From Okeanomitos corallinicola TIOX110 (GTDB taxonomy: Bacteria; Cyanobacteriota; Cyanobacteriia; Cyanobacteriales; Nostocaceae), in contig NZ_CP150886.1 of the NCBI RefSeq assembly GCF_038050375.1, forward strand, positions 2,645,318 through 2,709,317: 64,000 nucleotides of DNA, written 5' to 3'. This document shows, piece by piece, positions 63,583 to 64,000 of the stretch (the stretch's first letter is position 1; each line of letters starts with the position of its first letter). Under the pieces are notes generated by a model. The model searched no databases. It saw nothing but the letters and a program-made list of their open reading frames with translations, and was not told the origin of the DNA. Both the position numbers and the translations under genes were made by a program.

Positions 63583-64000
63583 ATGTTACTACATCTTAGC
63601 ACCTGGACTGAAGTCGAAGCTTATTTACAGCAATCTCAGGGAATTATTATTCCTATTGGTTCGACAGAACAACATGGCCCAACTGGTTTAATTGGAACTG
63701 ATGCTATTTGTGCAGAAGCTATATCCCGTGGTGTGGGTGACGCAACAGCAGCGATGGTTGCACCGACTATCAATGTCGGTATGGCATTACATCACACAGC
63801 TTTTCCCGGTACAATTAGTTTTCGTCCCAGCACTTTAATTTTAGTAATACGAGATCATATAACTTGTTTAGCCAAATTTGGTTTTACTAAGTTTTACTTT
63901 ATTAATGGACATGGTGGAAATATTGCTACTATGAAAGCGGCTTTTTCGGAAACTTATGCACATTTGGAAGATTTAAAAATCAATAATTGCCAACAAGTAC
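63583..64000 (+). CDS. Creatininase-family amidohydrolase, 3' end outside the window
   Basis: The first 139 codons from ATG 63583. The metal-binding motifs are visible: PIGSTEQHGP, LIGTDAI, ALHHTAFPGTISF and INGHGGN. This is the creatininase / MftE-like fold. The right window edge cuts it before the catalytic C-terminal part, so whether it acts on creatinine or another amide cannot be judged. ATG 63583 gives the motif spacing usual for the family. Confidence 0.9.
   Translation, partial: MLLHLSTWTEVEAYLQQSQGIIIPIGSTEQHGPTGLIGTDAICAEAISRGVGDATAAMVAPTINVGMALHHTAFPGTISFRPSTLILVIRDHITCLAKFGFTKFYFINGHGGNIATMKAAFSETYAHLEDLKINNCQQV

Noticed and set aside
1-64000. tRNA, rRNA, transposase or phage genes
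   Set aside because: No cloverleaf-like, rRNA-like, DDE/HUH transposase or phage structural sequences recognised.

Overview
The window is chromosomal DNA of a filamentous, probably heterocyst-forming cyanobacterium (order Nostocales). The evidence is the frequent GCGATCGC (HIP1) octamers, a CP12 gene, a devBCA-type exporter operon with a TetR regulator, an aa3-type cytochrome oxidase locus with ctaA/ctaB, a cyanobacterial PFEF-type CTERM sorting tail, and many heptameric short tandem repeats and GC-rich palindromes typical of Nostoc/Anabaena intergenic DNA. No rRNA, tRNA, phage, transposase or CRISPR array was seen. The genus cannot be fixed from the sequence alone.

Layout. 0-7 kb is housekeeping: a small Cys/Trp-rich protein, an Era/dynamin-like GTPase, a carboxynorspermidine dehydrogenase/decarboxylase pair followed by an SLC13 transporter with RCK_C domains, and CP12. 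7-13.7 kb is an accessory zone. It holds an orphan Phd antitoxin, a VapBC-type pair, a frameshifted RelE-type toxin and displaced RHS C-terminal fragments, each with small immunity-like genes and GC-rich palindromes. 13.7-23 kb is one giant minus-strand RHS/YD-repeat polymorphic toxin (3107 aa). Its N-terminal half carries a DUF4114-like domain, Ig-like repeats and a vanadium-haloperoxidase-like domain with every vanadate ligand motif. Its stop codon overlaps the start of a putative immunity gene.

23.4-29.6 kb is the respiratory locus: ctaB and ctaA leftward, ctaC-ctaD-ctaE rightward. 30-37.2 kb holds an ExbB-like channel protein overlapping a 2181-aa hybrid kinase with 11 PAS domains. 37.3-41.5 kb is devB-devC-devA with an upstream TetR gene and a candidate operator palindrome. 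41.8-46.9 kb contains an HtrA-type protease, a small membrane protein, a LabA/NYN-like protein, a universal stress protein, a phosphoribosyltransferase and an alpha/beta-hydrolase-like protein lacking its nucleophile. 46.9-52.6 kb is a two-component cluster: a membrane kinase, a CheY-like regulator and a 1170-aa protein built as an OmpR regulator fused to HPt, REC, PAS, kinase and two further REC domains.

52.8-62.2 kb contains a specialised chaperone cluster: divergent DnaK, a zinc-ribbon/TM/LysM protein, an 809-aa helical-repeat protein, an HPD-less J-like TPR protein and a divergent GrpE, largely overlapping or closely spaced. A canonical-HPD J/TPR gene, a TM2-SHOCT gene, an HhH gene and lepB lie nearby. 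The window ends with a PFEF-CTERM protein and a creatininase-family gene cut by the right edge.

The two most system-like regions are the RHS locus with its graveyard of displaced toxin-tip/immunity cassettes and inserted enzymatic domains, and the DnaK-LysM-TPR-J-GrpE operon, which looks like a membrane- or envelope-linked Hsp70 machine. All functional statements are sequence-based inference; no search was run.
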